Shown here: positions 21,624 to 21,974 of the stretch, piece by piece | Position numbering within the stretch: position 1 is the stretch's first letter | How the letters are laid out: every line of letters starts with the position of its first letter | Assembly (NCBI GenBank): GCA_964385705.1 | Contig: CAYLQG010000010.1 | Coordinates: 1 to 21,974 of the forward strand | Direction: 5' to 3' | DNA: 21,974 nt | Source of the DNA: DATKGN01 sp964385705 | Lineage (GTDB): Bacteria > Patescibacteriota > Microgenomatia > UBA10105 > UBA927 | Made by a program: the position numbers and the translations under genes | The notes under the pieces: generated by a model | Told to the model about the DNA's origin: nothing | The model's database searches: none | Seen by the model: only the letters and a program-made list of their open reading frames with translations

Positions 21624-21974
21624 AGGCAGTCTCTCTTTCCATCATGGCAACTTGCGATACATTTCGCAAGAACGTCTCGTGGAACACTTGAAGCCCGTTA
21701 ATTCTGGAAATAACTCCCGTTTGCGCTTCTTGATCTCCACTTGACGCGGCGGGAATAGCGGATTGTATTTGCACCGTCTTCGTGGGTTGGGTTTGGAGAG
21801 CCGGACGTGTTGATGCGGAGTTCACGATCCACGACCAAAAAGACTTCCAGGACGGCAGGGTCGGATAATGGCCGCGGTCGTAGGTCACCGACGGGATGGA
21901 GTCAGGTTCTCCCTCTTTACCCACAAAATCTTCCGTCGCCTGATAATCCAAAATATCGTCGTGTAGGGGGTAAA
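21616..21974 (-). CDS. Hypothetical protein, C-terminal part (5' end outside the window)
   Basis: The minus-strand frame stays open to the window edge (reading YPLHDDILDYQATEDF at the edge), so the start lies outside. The TTG at 21951 is not needed as a start. About 118 residues are visible: an acidic beginning, WKSFWSWIVNSAS, a Thr/Gln/Ala-rich linker (TRPALQTQPTKTVQIQSAIPAASS), and an end with possible helix (SRINGLQVFHETFLRNVSQVAMMERE). No family recognised. The final 8 bp overlap the start of the secreted-protein gene, so the two form an operon. Confidence 0.6.
   Translation of the reverse strand, partial: YPLHDDILDYQATEDFVGKEGEPDSIPSVTYDRGHYPTLPSWKSFWSWIVNSASTRPALQTQPTKTVQIQSAIPAASSGDQEAQTGVISRINGLQVFHETFLRNVSQVAMMERETAYA

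Noticed and set aside
21616..21951. TTG at 21951 as start of a complete 111-residue gene
   Set aside because: The frame is open past it to the window edge and there is no promoter or ribosome binding site near it; the gene is more simply partial.

Overview
The window looks like a cell-envelope glycosylation locus from a Candidate Phyla Radiation (Patescibacteria) bacterium, perhaps of the Microgenomates type. That placement is inference. It rests on small dense gene clusters switching strand every one to three genes, many divergent multi-pass GT-C membrane glycosyltransferases, genes that mostly lack a Shine-Dalgarno (SD) sequence, extended -10 promoters sitting 6-10 nt from the start codon (leaderless mRNAs), and UGA used as an ordinary stop. 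No rRNA, tRNA, CRISPR array or transposase was found.

Layout. 1-603: tail of a GT-C protein (+). 588-2993: GT2 glycosyltransferase plus a large membrane protein (-). 3102-4871: GT2 and a Gfo/Idh sugar-nucleotide oxidoreductase (+). 4906-5625: AlaX-type alanyl-tRNA editing protein (-). 5693-6682: NAD-dependent sugar-nucleotide epimerase/dehydratase (+). 6683-6782: a 100-N scaffold gap flanked by an identical 55-bp sequence, so it is probably an unmerged overlap. 7188-9755: three-gene operon of GT2, GT39-like and a small membrane protein (-), bracketed by two related palindromic repeats. 9990-20935: five large GT-C type membrane proteins and one membrane-anchored exported protein, mostly on +. 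20916-21974: a secreted protein and a partial gene (-).

How the genes may work together (inference). The epimerase and the Gfo/Idh enzyme would make or modify nucleotide sugars. The three GT2 enzymes would move sugars to polyprenyl phosphate or to a lipid-linked glycan at the inner face of the membrane. The GT-C proteins would use the lipid-linked sugars outside, to decorate surface glycans or proteins. One GT-C enzyme carries a C-terminal NPCBM-type carbohydrate-binding domain.

The most unusual signal is a set of long imperfect palindromes (about 115-148 bp). They lie between genes and also, in frame, inside hydrophilic loops of two GT-C proteins: once in the gene at 11577-13460 and twice in the gene at 18266-20935. 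One intergenic copy and one coding copy are clearly related in sequence. This resembles the protein-invading palindromic elements known from Rickettsia. Two 8-bp tandem repeats also lie inside GT-C genes. Upstream promoter elements show that three of the longest-ORF starts are too early (9981, 15253, 3822) and should move to 9990, 15298 and 3861.
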